This document shows, in pieces, positions 47,435 through 62,400 of a stretch of 64,000 nucleotides of DNA (the stretch's first letter is position 1; each line of letters starts with the position of its first letter). This DNA is from Physella acuta (Eukaryota > Mollusca > Gastropoda > Physidae): the NCBI RefSeq assembly GCF_028476545.1, contig NW_026732509.1:1-64000 (forward strand), in the 5' to 3' direction. A program made the position numbers and the translations under genes. The notes beneath the pieces were generated by a model that was given only the letters and a program-made list of their open reading frames with translations, ran no database searches and had not been told where the DNA came from.

Positions 47435-50400
47435 GTACAAACAACTATTCAATTTTTATAGAAAAACTTATCCAATCCTACATTTTACGCTTTTGCAGAT
47501 AAACCTCATTCACTCATACATCTCAAACATTTATCATACAAATCTGATATTCAAAAACAATATTGTTACAGACAAAACTCATCCAATCCTACATTTTTTT
47601 CTGACAAATTGTACATCTCAACATTTAAAATATTCTCTAATTATAAAGTGCAAAAAGTAAATAAACCTACTGGCCCAAATAGGTAATTCCATCAGTTTAT
47701 GTCACCAGGCCATCATTGACAAGGCCACTTGGGTGGCCAGTTTTATGACCAGTCAAGTATCCTTTAGGGCCAGTTCTATGACCAGTCAAGTATCCTTTAG
47801 GGCCAGATGGACTCAGGGGTGTCCAATAAACTAAAACTATACCAAATGCAATACATTTGTTTTACATGCTCCCTACCTATCAACCATCCCATCTGCCACA
47901 GATTCTTGCTTAGAGGTTTACATTGCCCCAATGCATTTGTTGAAGTTGTTTTTTTTCAAAGCTCTTTAGATTTCATCATCCTTAATGTGTTTTTCAACTG
48001 GTGTGCTAGTAAAATCCAATTCCACTTCTTTTAAAATATTTCATCAGAGGCGTAGCGACAAACTTTTGAATTTGCACCCCCCCATTATGATTTCGATTTG
48101 CACCCCCCCCCCTGAAACTTTTGATTTGCACCCCCTTCAAATTTCGATTTGCACCCCCTGCTCAAACTTTCGATTTGCACCCCCCACAACCTTTCAATTT
48201 ATTTTTCCAACCCAATTTGGCGCCCCCTAAGGTCGGCGCCCGGGGACTTATGTGTCCCCCCCCCCCTCGCTACGCTACTGTATTTCATTCTGAACATTTT
48301 TATTGTGTTTTGCAGATCTGCATTAAACATGTATTCATAATCATATTAAGATTTATATGCTTTTTGGCATTCAACAGTAGCATTAGTTGAAATGGCCATA
48401 ACATTAGCTGGCTGTAAAGAACCAATTATAATTTGTTTACAAATCTTGTTAACTTTTCCCCACAGGTGTCCACTCTCTAGCTGCCTCTGGTTTTTCCTTC
48501 CCTCACCTGGCCCACCTAGCCAATCCCTACTCACTTCTGGGACAACCCCCAGGTTTTCCTGGGCTGTTTGGTGGTCTGAGTGGGATTCACAACCCGCTTC
48601 ATGCAGCAGCACTTAGCCACAGCCTTGCAGCAGGTCAGTTTGTTTCACTTTTATTTTATTTTTACATTTAAGTGTCTTTCTCTAAAAACCCGTTTTTTTT
48701 AAAGTATGTAAATATATACACCTTGTTAATTGTTTCTTGAACATTTTGAAACAAATGAAATTATTCCATTTTTTTATTCAAGGGAAACTACTCTAACGTT
48801 TATTTACTAAACACAAACGTTTTTACAAAAATTGACTTCTAATGATAATTTTATAGACTACTCTAGTCTAGATCTAATTAATTAAAAATAATATTGTCAT
48901 TTGATCTTCTATATTATATGATTATATGTAGTGTAGTCTAATTTTAATAAAAAGATAATTATTTTAATTATATTTTTAGTTTAGTGAGTTAGTCACTTGG
49001 CCAGGATTGAGCACATTCAGTTTGAGTTTCAGTTTGATGAATTTTTCAAAATTAATTTTATTTAATAATAAATAATAATATGTTTATTAAATTAATTATT
49101 TATTTAAAGTTTATTAAATTAATAGTAATTATAGTAGTCTCGATCTACAATAGTCTTAGTAGAGCTCTAGTGTTCTCTAGACTCTATGTTAACATTACAT
49201 TAAACATTTACTACTTAGTACTTACTACTACTTAGTACATAGAATTCAATACTCAAGAAATCTAGCTACACTAATTGATTACTAGAATAATTAATAATTT
49301 AATAATCACTTTATAAAATATTTTGAAAAAATTTCTATGAATTTTAATTTAGAGAATCTAGTCTAATATTTAGTTAGATGAGATAAATAAGTGACTAATG
49401 ACATTGAAATAAAATAGTGTCAATTTGAAGTCGATCTAAATCCTTTTAACTTTTAAGCTTTTTTTAGACAAAAAAAAACTTCTCAAACATTGCTGGTTGA
49501 TAAAATATTAGAATCTAAATAAACTTTTTTCACACTACTGAACTAAATGTTTCAATTTTTTTTAGATCTACTACATTATCTAGACATTTTAAAACATTTA
49601 GGCAGAAAAAATAGGACTATATGAATAAATATAATTTAAGAATTGAACTTTATTATAGTTTACAGTAAGACTGTATTTAGAAATTTATTTACTTTAGTCA
49701 CTAGCATTCACTAGAATAACCTTAAAGTGTATTATATAAATATGATTGCTTAGTTCTGAACTAACACGCTTTCCGCCCTGATTACTAACTAGGGGGTTCA
49801 GAATGGTGGCGACTGGCATCTGAACCGCTCCCTCTTCCAACACCAACTTCTTCCTCTGCTGCTACGGCATCCTCCTCAAACACCGTCACGACCACCGCAG
49901 CATCTGGTGGCAGCAACCCTTCCACTGTCGTTCTCCCTGACCTCGAGCTCTCGGCTCACAATCCCCTGGGACTAGGCTTCTTGGTGGGGAATCTGGGACT
50001 GCTGGCTCCCGCCCCACTGGGACCTGACTCTAGCGTCGTTGACTCAACTAAATCTAGTATTGGTCTTTTGCTTGCCTCTCCTTTGGAGTTATCCAAGCCT
50101 TGTAAGAACTGTGACTATTTTTTTTTTCTCTACTGTTTGTCATTTTATTCTCCCCGCAAACCCTTTAGACAATGCTTTAAATGTTGCGTCAGTGTCTGGT
50201 TGGGTCTATTTTGTTGTCAAGTTTCTTAAGAGTTCTGCATGTGACCTTGGACTAATTTTAAAATGGGTTAAAAAATTAAATGTACTTTGTTTTGCTTTAG
50301 TAATTGCAACCTAATGTTTTTTGGTATTATTTAATTAAAATGTAATTTTAAATTAATAAACCATATTAATTGTTGTATTGTGTAGAGTCATCATCTTTTC

Positions 50401-53400
50401 CCATTAGTGGCCAAGACACATGGGGTTGATGAAGTAGAGTTCATCTGATTCAATGGCCTTTACACACAGGGAATAGTGTTGTCACCCTTATGTCCAGATT
50501 GTGTTGAATATTAGCAATAAAATTAACTAAGAATTAGGTATTTTTAAAAATAAATTCTGGAAGTGCTTTCATTGTTTGTTTTGTGAAATATGCACTTGTT
50601 CTTTGGCTTATACTTTTAATTTTGCACAAAAAAGCTTCATCTCAGGGATCCTAAGTTGAGAACCTGTATTAAAGCTATGCAAATGATTGGTAGAAGGTTT
50701 TGGAATATTTTCGCAATGAGCAGAAATTTTGTTTGTTCTGTGTTAATACTGTAAATATGTAGTCTTTTATTTGCTGGCAGCACCCCATTCTTTGTATTCT
50801 TTATTCTGTCCTGGTATAAGGTATAAGAGTTATGAAATTAGTGTACTGATGTAAATACTTGTCTCATTTTGTCTGTGGTAATGGTATGGTAATGGCCAAG
50901 AAAGTGTGTAGCAAAAAAGTAGTAATTTCTTTTAAATATTAAAATATTAATTTTATATAGTGTTTTGTACCTTTAATTTAGATTTTGTTAACAAAAGCTG
51001 CATTTGTAAAATAAATAGTTTAACATGGTTGAATTTAAGAAAATAAATTACCTGTGCATTTAAAGAATGTCTTAAAAAAATGCAACAATAAAATCAAAGA
51101 AATTAAACGAAGTAAAATAATACACTTGCTTTAATGAAATTTTGAAATCAACATTTTCAATAAGTAATTTTTTTTTTTTGACAGCGTCTTATTATGGCCT
51201 TCCCAAACACCCAGGAGAGATGGGCTCACCCCCGCCAACCTCGGCATCACCGTCATCTCACAAACGAGGGAGGTCTTCAAGGTCTGCTGCAGCTTCAACA
51301 TCTGCCTCACCGTCTTCATCCTCTTCATCACAGAGACAGTCGTCATCGCCATCTACATCATCAGCGCACACCCCGTCTTCAATACCTCCCTACCTACACA
51401 GCTGGGCTATGAATGGCTCCTCCCCATTCCCATTTCCCCACCCGTCCATCCCCGGAGCTGAAGTCAAGCCCGCCAGGAGGTCTAAGAAAGGTTCAGAATC
51501 TCGGGACAGCAGTGGGTCTCGGGGACCACAGTCATCTCCCCTGCTGTCTATACCAACGGCTCACTCGACCCATGAGCCTAGACCAAACAAGGACAGATCA
51601 CTCCCACCTCCTGCTGCTCATTCATCTGTAGATAACAAGTTACTTCCCCACGACAGTTTTGCCTTTGACCCCCGAACATTGATTACACCGTATCACATGT
51701 CACCGGAGTTAGCGTACCTGTCTCAGTCTTTATTCCTCCATCGCCCAGATCTGGGTCATCGGCCCGAGCTAGGCCTGCCATCACCTTTTCTAACATCCTC
51801 GACGTCACCTTCCACTGCAACAACAACAGCACCATCAACATCAACCAGCGCCAGCCTTGAGCCTGGTCAGCTCTTGTCATCAACATCTAAACCATCATCC
51901 ACAAGGCCACCATCCTCATCGTCATCAAAAGCTGCTGAAAAACTAAGAAATGATAAGGTCGCAAAAGAAAAAGAGGTAAGTGTTATTTTTTCCCCTTATG
52001 ACTTAAACATTTTAAAAATGCTGTCTCATTTTGTATATACTATTGTACAATTTTCTTTCCAACTAAATCTTAAACTTGTTAGGAAATATGTGCTTATTCT
52101 GTTCATTAAAGAAAACAGAATATATTGAAAATGTTGTAAGCATTGTAATAAATTTACATAGGAAAAAGCAGATTAGAAATAAACAAGGACAAGAAATATA
52201 TATAGGAAATCTTTTGTTTCAGAAAAATGAAGTAGTGAATCTAGACAAGCAACCAGCAACATCTAATGGCATAAGATTCCCTAACAACAGTGATGGAATC
52301 AATGTTAGAGAGATAAGCCATGATGAGCTTGATGATAGAAATTTGGTGAGTGTCAGCGTTTTCTGTATTGTATGGCTTAATTATATGGCTAATATAATAC
52401 ATAATAATATTTATTTTCTTCTTTCTTGGGAACGTCTATAATATTCAACTATGCATTTTTTATTATTTGGCAACCCTGCAAACTAACTGTATTGTATTTT
52501 TTCCCTTGCTTTCCAACGTTTCCTTTAAGGGGAAAAGCTAGTGGGCAACGTGTATTTTGTGTGCACATAGTAGTTCTAACAGTCTTATACAAGGCTATAT
52601 TTATTTTATAAAATGGCTGCATGGCAGGTGGTTTATTACTACTGTGCGGCACCGCAACCATGAAGCTTAGAGGGAACATTGTTTCTCTCTCCTTTAATTT
52701 AAAGTTACAATTGGGAAAAACAAATTTTTGGAACTGTATAGGGCTACAAGTCATTTTATTTAGATTGCCAAATTTTTTTATTTTCAGAATAATCCATCCC
52801 ATTTCATGGATATTTATTTAGATTGCCACATTATTTTTCAGAATGATCCATCCCATTTCATGGATGACGATAGAAAGAAGAGAATAGCAGATGAAATTCG
52901 CAAAAGAGTTGGCATGCATGATGGCATGACAGACATTTTATCCAAACACAATTTCCACCAAGCTGATTGGTTGAGCGGTGCGTTGTCTGCTGGCTTGGAC
53001 AGGCCCGTGGCGGGACCTTCCAAGGCTTCAAGGACCAGGACGGACAGTGAGAGTTCCCAAAGTGGAAGGAGGTCTAGGGAGTCTGAGGTAGGGTTAAGGT
53101 TAATGCTGCCTGGGAGTAAGGGTTAGGAGGTGGCTGAATGTGAGTAGGAGTAATTTTGGTTTGGCAGTGAACAAATGTTGGCTATATAGATAATGGGTTA
53201 CTTTTGACTAGCTACAGGCAAAGATTTGCTAGATAACAGCCACATGGCTAGATTTTGGGGAAGTGTTGACCAGATATTAGCTAAATATTGCCTAGATTCT
53301 GTGCGAATACATTCTTCAGCCAAGGTTTTTAAAACTATTTTTTTATATATTCTTTTAACCATGCAGCAATTTAGCATTGAACTGGTATATGGTTAAGTAT

Positions 53401-56400
53401 TTAAGAAGAAAAATACTGTAATAAAGCTTAAATGGAGTATTGGTGATTTAAATTAATTTATTTGTCTTTAATATTTTAGCTGTCTGAGAAGATACGTCTA
53501 GAAGCAGAACTCCAAAGGCAGGAGGAACAACTCAGAAATTTGCAGAAACGCTACTCACTGGGAGAAGAGGTAAAGATATAGTTTTGTAGTTTTTCTTTGT
53601 CTTGATTTAGAATTAGTAATTAATTATGACTTTCTCTCTTTTTACTTAGTATTGGTCAATACTTTTCTTTTTTAAAATTTAGTACTAGTTTTTAATTAAA
53701 AAAAACATATCTATTGAGTGAATAAGGTTTGATGGTCTCTTTAAAAATTATAGAGCATGTCCAGTGCGCTTGATGAGTCGTGTGAATCTGTTGGACCTTC
53801 AGAAACCGAGGAGTCAAAGATGGACAACAGTTCTGCCAGTATAGGAAGCCAGTCAGGTGGGTTAGGGTTCTAACACAATCTGTTGATAAACTGAGTTGTT
53901 CCCCTTATTTAGCCTTGCTGAGTTGTTCCCCATTAGTTTTGCACTGTACATTTCTCTGTACACTTGTGTGCAACACCTGTTACATTAAAATGCTTTCATG
54001 CATTGATCTGGTGAATGGTATTTTCTGTTATTTTGATAGTTTTCATAAGTGCTCATGACTTCATTAACACAAGTTTTTTTGGATATTAAATAATTTTAAA
54101 CTTAATTATGCTTTTCTGGGAAAGTAAATTCTGCATTGCATTGCACTGACCACATCATTTCTTCATATGCCAAGGTCAGAGAAACAGGTGAACTCTACTT
54201 CATCTGTCTAATAGACACTTTACTTTTACTGTGTGTTTGCACAAACAAGCAGCTTATGATTTGTCATTGACAGGTTCAGAATCTGATGGTTCTGAGTCAG
54301 GGAAACGTGGAGCTGAAGGGAGCACTGATGAAGGTAGGGTTAATCATAGCTGTAGGGCTTATGTCATGTCATGGTTTATCTTAAATCTGTTTAGTAAGTA
54401 ATCAACACTTTGGTAGATCGACACAGTGCTAGAAGATAAACACTGTATTAGATCATCAACACTGTACTAGATCATTAAAACTGTACTAAATCATCAAGAC
54501 TATCATCATGACAGTGCTAGATCATTAAAAACTACTAAATCATGTAGACTAATCATCAATATTGTGCTACATCATTAAAACTGTATTAAATCATCAAGAC
54601 TATCATCAAAACTGTGCCAGATTAATAAAACTGTGCTAGATCATCAAAATTGTGCTAGATCATCAAAACTGTACTAACCCATCAAGACTATCATCACCAC
54701 TGTGCTAGATCATTAAAACTGTACTAGATCATCACCACTGTACTAAACCCTCAACACTGTGCTAACAAGGTGTATTTCCTCAACAGGGTCTCCTAACAAA
54801 AAGCGCTGTACCCAACTGGACGAGCGCGAGCTGATAATTCCACTGGAACATGGTTGGAACAGACAGACCATCATTAATGGCATGGGTCGCAGGGGCATTG
54901 TGGGTGAAGTCTTGTACTTTGCCCCCTGTGGTAAAAAGATGAAGACAATACCGGACGTCATGAGGGTGAGTAGTCTATGGCTTGAAATATTTTTAACAGC
55001 AGAAATTTAAATACCACAATACAATTCCATCCATAGTTCAGAATCATTTTAATTTACTGGTGTGAGCAAATGTGAATTACTAAGCATAGATCTCAATATT
55101 TTGATTTTTTTTAAAGAAATTAGCATACAAGTTTATCGTGTGAATATTTTTTTTTAGTATTTGGAACGGAATCCTAACTCCGATCTTGGGCGTGAGAACT
55201 TTTCATTCAATACAAAAGTAAATGTGGGCCATTTTTATGAAGTCAGAAGTGGACAAACTGGGGTAAGTAAAATTATCAGTGTACTGAGAAGGGTGGATGG
55301 GGGAGGAATGGCGGGTGGGACATATGGTGTACTGAGATGGGTGGGGAGGGAGGAATTGTTGGTGGGATGTTTAGTAATGTGGCTGGAAGGATATTTGCTG
55401 AGGATGGTTGGAAGAATGGCAGAATTTATGAAAATAACATAAAACAGGGGATTGAGGAGATATTTAAAATGTTTCATTAGCTATCCAGCAGGCTATTACA
55501 TTCATGACATTGTGTTTCTATAAACTTTTGGTATCATTCTAGGCTTAACACAGAATGAGAATTTTTGAAAATTTATTTTATAAAAACCATGCTTTTTATG
55601 TTTTTTTTTTACTAAATGTTTTTCTTAGCAAGTAAAAGTAAAGTACGCCTTAGTTGGTAAATGGGCTGTTGAAAACAGTGTATTATCATTATGCTAAGAT
55701 GCTTGCACTTTCTCTTACTTGAGTCTGTTACCCATCAGAGCCAGGTGGACTCAGGGACATTCTACAGACTAGAGCTTGAGTTCAGAACTCGAGACTATAG
55801 AGTTAGAAGGCATACGCTCTACCACCCAACCTCACTGCCCCCACCCCACCATTAAAAATATATTTCAACTGTGTTTTTAAAAATAAGACGGCTAAAATCT
55901 TCTGGTATTTTATTTAGGGACAGCCAGTTCCTCTCTCTGACGCTGAAGTGGTGGAGAAGATTGAGATGTCTCGTGGGAAGCGGGCCCGCATGCAGATGTT
56001 GGCCCGTCAGAAGCGCGAGAAAGCGGCCAAGGAGCAGGCGCTGGCCAGGCAGGTGATGGAGAACAAGCTGAAGCGCAGGATTGAGTTACAAGGTGCTCAC
56101 AGTGGGTTCATTTCTCTTAGTGTGGGTCAAGGTGTTGCTTCTGGTTCAGTATTGTTGACTTTAATTTGCTTCTAGTTTAAAAAACTTGTTCAGAAACTGT
56201 AATGGTGGATGTCAGGTGAGGTGTTTCTTTGTATGGGTACAAGGGCAAGTTTTGACTCTTTGTTACAATTTAGGAATTGTAGTATTAATTTTATTTCCTT
56301 TTTACTCAAAGTACTAAAATATATTAATATTTATATATTTTGTTTCCGTAAACTAGACTAAATTTCTCTTGCTAACTCTACTGTGAAATATTTCTAGTTT

Positions 56401-59400
56401 TATGTTAGATTAACCTCTTTGTTTTCTGGAGACTGGAGAGTTCAGTTTTTTTACTATAATCTTCTGACAAAAAAATTGTGCATGTTGTTTCTGTAGCAGT
56501 AACTAACTGTTAGAGAGAGGTGAATGGGTGTGACTACTCTGACAGTTTTAGTTGGAGGAAATGGAAGTTTTGTCCCTTGAGAGATAAAAAAAAAAATTTA
56601 ACAAAAAAAAAGAAAAATTAAGTGAATTTTTTTAGTTCAATGAATGATAAAATTTGCAGAAATCTCACGTCGTGCATCAGAGATGAGATTTGAGAAAAAG
56701 GAGGAGCGACAGAGGCTAAAAGAAATGGAGAAGAAAGAAAGGGAGACAAAAGGTTGGGCCTTGAATCTTGCACTATATGTGACAAGCTGGTATCAAAATA
56801 AAGATAGCTACTTCCTCTCCTGGCAGTCTAGCAGTTTAAAATCACTTTTCCTCAAACAAATAGTGGAATGTTTGTGCTAGGGTTGTTGAAGAAGATTATG
56901 CTTTTTGTTGCGAACTACTGCATGTGTTAAAGCTTTTTTCCTTTTGGTTTCGCAATAGAGTGAGGCTTTACTAATATTAAACCATTTTTAAAAAATGTAC
57001 AAAATTTTTTATTCATTACTAATTTTATTTCCTAATATCAACCAATATATGCTGGGAAATACTTTGTTTAAAAAATTTGTCTAAATTTTCTTTCTTATTG
57101 CTAATCTCTATTAGCTTAAAAAACCTTTTTTTTAAAACCTTGTCTACCCCAATTGGTTATTGATGTTTTTTATATTTATTAAATATTTAGTTTTTACTCT
57201 TAAATGAAACCATGATCAAACAAGTTTCTGATATCTATTTCTTAGCATATGTTGAAGATCTGTACTTTTTACACCTTTTTTTTTTAATAATGCTTTAGTG
57301 TTGATTTTTAACCTTCAGGAATAACTGATCCTAACTCTTTAGTATTACTACATACATTGTTTCTTTTATGCATGGAACAAATTTAAATTTTCATTTATTT
57401 GCTGAATATTAGGTTCAATGTTTGTTAAAATTAATATTTAAATGATGTTTAGTTGACATAAAAATTATTTTTGACATAAAAATTATTTTTGTGTCTGTGT
57501 AATGTGTTAATTTTACTTTGTATTACATGTATGATGTCAAATTCTTTGTGTTGCTGTTAGTGTCTGTAGTTGCTAAGTGGTTCCACTGCTTTCAGTTCTA
57601 GAGAGAAGGAAAGAAAAGGAGCAGCACAAACGAGATAAGCAGCAGGAGAAGATCAGGGTTCAGGAGCAGCTACGCAGGGAGCGAGAGCTTAGGGCGCAGC
57701 AGATTATTGAAGTAAGATTTATTGGGGTTACTTGGGGCTCAGCAGTTTATTGAAGTAAGATTTATTGGGGTTACTTGGAGCACAGCAGTTTATTGAAGTA
57801 AGATTTATTGGGGTTACTTGGGGCACAGCAGTTTATTGAAGTAAGATTTATCAGGATTGCTTTGGAACAGTTTATTACCATACATTAACTCGGAAAAATA
57901 CAACAAAAAGAAAACTTGTAAAAAAATTCTAGAAAATTTTCTTAAAGTACATCAAAGGTTTGAAGCACTTAAAAATTCAGGAATTGCACCCATAAAGTTT
58001 TTGCTTTTTAACCAAATTATTTATTGATTTGATTAATGTTAAATTATGTTTTAAGTATAAAGGAGGTTGAAATCAATATAGTAAGATTACATTTTAAAAA
58101 AGAATAAGGGCAACAAAAATTGTGTTTAGGATAAGTACGTTTCTTGTTAGTGTTTTAAAATTGCTTTATTAAACTTTGTAGGCTCGCAACAGGCGTCAGA
58201 GGGAGTTGGAAGAGATGAGGCTGGCAGATGCAGTACAGAGGAATAAGGTTTGTGTAAGTGGGAGGGGTGGGCATATGGCATACTTTTACTTTAGGTACTA
58301 TTGAAAAATGGGGTATGAAGGTAAATAGTGGTGTATTTACTGAAAAATATTGAATACATTTTAAAAAAAAGAATTACCATAATTTAAAAGTTTTTCTTTT
58401 TTTTAACATTTTTTTTTACAAACCATTTTATCTATTTTTGGCCAAAATATAAATACACCTCATATGGATTTATTTCAAACTTTTTATTTTAAATTGCATT
58501 TCTTCACAAATTTTAAATCATTTTATTTAATAATAATTAATTGCACATGCTAAGTTATACAATAATACATATTAAATGACTCTTTAAAACTGTTTTAAAA
58601 TTTTCATTTGAACACAGGAGCGGGACATGAAAAGACAACAGCTGGTCATCATGAAAGAGCAGGTAAGTCATGCAGATTTGAAAATGGGGCAGTAATTCTT
58701 CTCACATTTTGTTGAAATGTTGTTGACATATACTGTTATAATAGATTTTTTTTTAATTGAAAAATTAATATTGAATAGTTTAGATTTTACGTGTCTCTAT
58801 TTAAAAAAAAATTTCATTTAGTTTTTGACACTAAACATTACAATTATGAACAGTGTTGACATAAAGGTTCTATATTAAAATGTTATTGAGATACGTTTTT
58901 TTAATGCAATGAACTGTGATAAGTAAACTTTAAAAGGTACTTGCAGATTCCTGTAAATTTGAAAAACCTATCAATTCTAATAATCTGTTAACTATTAATT
59001 GCCATTTCCCTCTTCCTTATTCAGTCAAACTAGCTTAGTTACTGGCAATATTTTGTGTCTCAGATATCACCTGTTAAAATTTAAATGCTTACAAAATTTT
59101 TGTTTCCTCCCACACTAGGAAAGGGAGAGAAGAAGACAACATTTGCTGTTGCTGAAAGCCTTGGAGCAGCGCAAACGTCAGGAGGAGAAACAGGTAGACA
59201 CGGCAGACCCTAACCTGAGAGACAAAAACAAATTATCTTTAATCGTAGATTTCATACAAACATTTTAGTCTTCTTAAGTGTGATCTTCACGTACATTTCA
59301 TTTCACAAAACTTTCACATAACACATTTTGCTCCTACTAAATTTCATTCAACATCACATTTTTTTAGACTAAGGAACGCCTTAGAGAAGAAAAATTGCAT

Positions 59401-62400
59401 GAGAAAATAAAACAAAAAGAAATGAAAATGGTGAGTTTTTTTGAAAAGAAGCTTAAAAGTAAAATGCTACTTTTTACAAGAATTGCAATTTTTCTATCAT
59501 AAAACAAAATTAAGAGGTGAAAGGGTTTTACGTATATCAACATGCTATCCTTTTTTTTCATCCATACAGCATCAGAGAAGAGTTGAACTCGAGGTTGCCA
59601 TGGAGTTAAAAAAACCAGTTGAAGACATGGAGCTTAAAAACGCTAAGGTAATATATTTAATTTTTAAACCTAACTGTAATTTTTCTGCTTAGTAATTAAA
59701 TATCTTTAATCTACTTGCCATTTTAATTTAAAAGCTTACATTCTGGAAATTTTTCATTACTTTTAGTAATTAAGTATTTCCTGTTTACTCAGCATTTGAT
59801 TTACACTATACTTGTTACTTCTGATTACATTAGCTGTTCTCTACTTACATTACTCATGCGTTTGATTGACAGCCCCTCCCTAAGTATCCCCGTATGAAGA
59901 CCAAGCTTGCTGGACGCCCAGTGGCAGATTGTCTGATGGTGGTTGAGTTCCTCAACAACTTTGGTGTCGCCCTCAACCTGGGTATGTAAATCAAATAATT
60001 TGTTTAACGAGAAATTTTTAAAATACTTAATGAAATCCTGTTTGAACGGTTTAATAATATTTAATTATTCATCTTGTAATATAATTTATTAATTGCATTT
60101 AAAAAATTTTGAATCCAGAAAAATCCTCCATCCCAACCCTGGAGTCCCTAGAGAAAGGCTTGTTGAATGAATCTGATGATGATGTGGAGGAACTCATGTC
60201 CCTAGTCATGCATTTGTTGAGGTTTGCACTGGATGATGTGGGGGTTCCAAACCCTAAAGAGGTAAATATTTAAATAATGTGTTAGCTGTATTCTAGTTTT
60301 TAAAATATGTGGCAGTCCAAATAATTAAACATTTTAAATTAATGGTTCCCCCAGTTTATAAAATTTTAATGTAATTAGTAACATAAGTTAACATATTGAT
60401 AGAATTTTTTTTTAAATTTGAGATGATTTATCTCCTTTTAAAAGTTTTAAGGTAGTTCAAATTATAAAACATTAATTTTTGAATTAAATTGTTTTTTAAA
60501 ATTGTGAAATTTTAAAATAGGTAAAAAAAAAAAAGATCTTCATATTGAAAGGCGTGTTTTAATTATTAAACGATATAAAAAATATTTTGCCGTAACTAAT
60601 TTTCACCTATAGAAGACTTGAAGAAATATTTTTCTTCCTTCCTCAGGCCACAACCAGGCTGAACCAGAAAATCACTGAGATGGAGATGACAGACACCACC
60701 ATGTCAGAAGTTTTACGAATCTTCCTCAAAGCTCGTGGAGAAAAAGAGGTCCAACAAATATTTTCATTTTCTAATTCTCGAAAAACCTTCTTTCTGATCT
60801 TGCCACAGGTTGTACTTATCTGATACACCCATTCTGTTGAAGCTGAGCTTTGTGGGACTTTTAAAAAATTTTATACTGCGTTTGACTGCAACTTGTTTGT
60901 ATCCCCCAGATGATGGAGTGGCTGATAGACAAACCAATGGAGGCTCTCAACCCAACCAAGAAGGCGGCCATCTTGGCATTTTTGTGCAATGAACTTTTGA
61001 CCAGCAAAGTCATAACTAAGTAATATAAGCTACATGTTTTAGCTAAGCTGTAGAAAAAATTAAATAATCAGGATTTATTTAACAATGTTTTTATTTAATT
61101 TGTTTTTCTTAATTTTAACCGACTTAATTTCTGTTATTTTTTAATCCAGTGAAATTGACAAGCATATGGATGCGATCAACAACCTCAGACGAGACAAATG
61201 GGTTGTTGAGGGGCAGTTAAGACAGTAAGTCAAACTTTGTCTTATGGTGTAGTGAGTAGAACTTAGTTGGGTTGTTTTGTTTGAAGTAGGTAAATATGTT
61301 AGGTGTTACCTTAGTTGTGTCTTTGTGTCATAAAATAAATGATGTTGTAATTAGAACTTGGTTGTGTTGTTTTGTTTGAAGTTACCTTAGCTTTGTGATC
61401 ATGTAAATGATGTTGCATTGGAGCTCTAAGGAGCTCAGCTGTTTATTTATGGTAAAAAATACAACCCAGACTTCTATCAGCAAACTCAGTTTTAATGGGT
61501 ACTTGGAATCTGGTAACCAAATCGCTAAATAAAAATTTAATAAAGTAGCCAGAATTTTTTTTACCCATACCAAAAGACATTTCAAATACCAAATTATCAT
61601 TACAATATTTTTAGAAAAAAAGGGCAGGGGTATTTATATAATTTTTGCTTTCATATACTATTTATTTATTTTTAAAATTTCAGACTGCGCGTCTTCCAAG
61701 CCAGAAAGTTTAACAAAATTCACAAATCATCGGATCGACGTCCCAACAACTCTAGTGGTGTGCATGATGAGGATACCATGTCCTCATCAAAAATGGGCAG
61801 TGAGGATGAAGATGATAAGGATGATGATGACGATGAAGGCAGCGGCAATGAAAGCGATGGATGCAGCAGTGTGATGACCAACTCATCCTCCGCCTCTAAC
61901 ATGCCGTTTGAGGTATGAGAATCTTCTTTCTCGCATTCTATTTGCACAGCTGTTTTATTTTACTCCTATGTTACTGATGTTATTTTGAATTTTTTACAGC
62001 CTATTGATGAAAGTTTAACAAGAGAAGAATCTGATAAGAGGTTGGAGAAACTGAGAAAAGTAAGAGACCAATTTTTAAAACAATTTCCCTTTCATCTAGG
62101 ATTTGTGTGATGAGCTTTTAAAACCATGTTACCATTTTATAGGAATTAGTGTGTTCTAGTGGTTTAATTAACCCAAATTTCTCAAGTAAAGTACCTGGGA
62201 TCAAAACTTTAGGTCATCCCACTACCAAATCCAAATCAGCTGGTTAAGGAATGGAAAAAAATATGTGTTGAGGAAACTCAGGGGAATAGATGATGTCTGC
62301 ATTTTGCTTGACTTTACAAACATTGTTCAAATCATTACGTCCCAATAAGAAATAATTTTCTCACATAAGCTATTTGAAATGTTAATGAGTGTTTAAGAAC

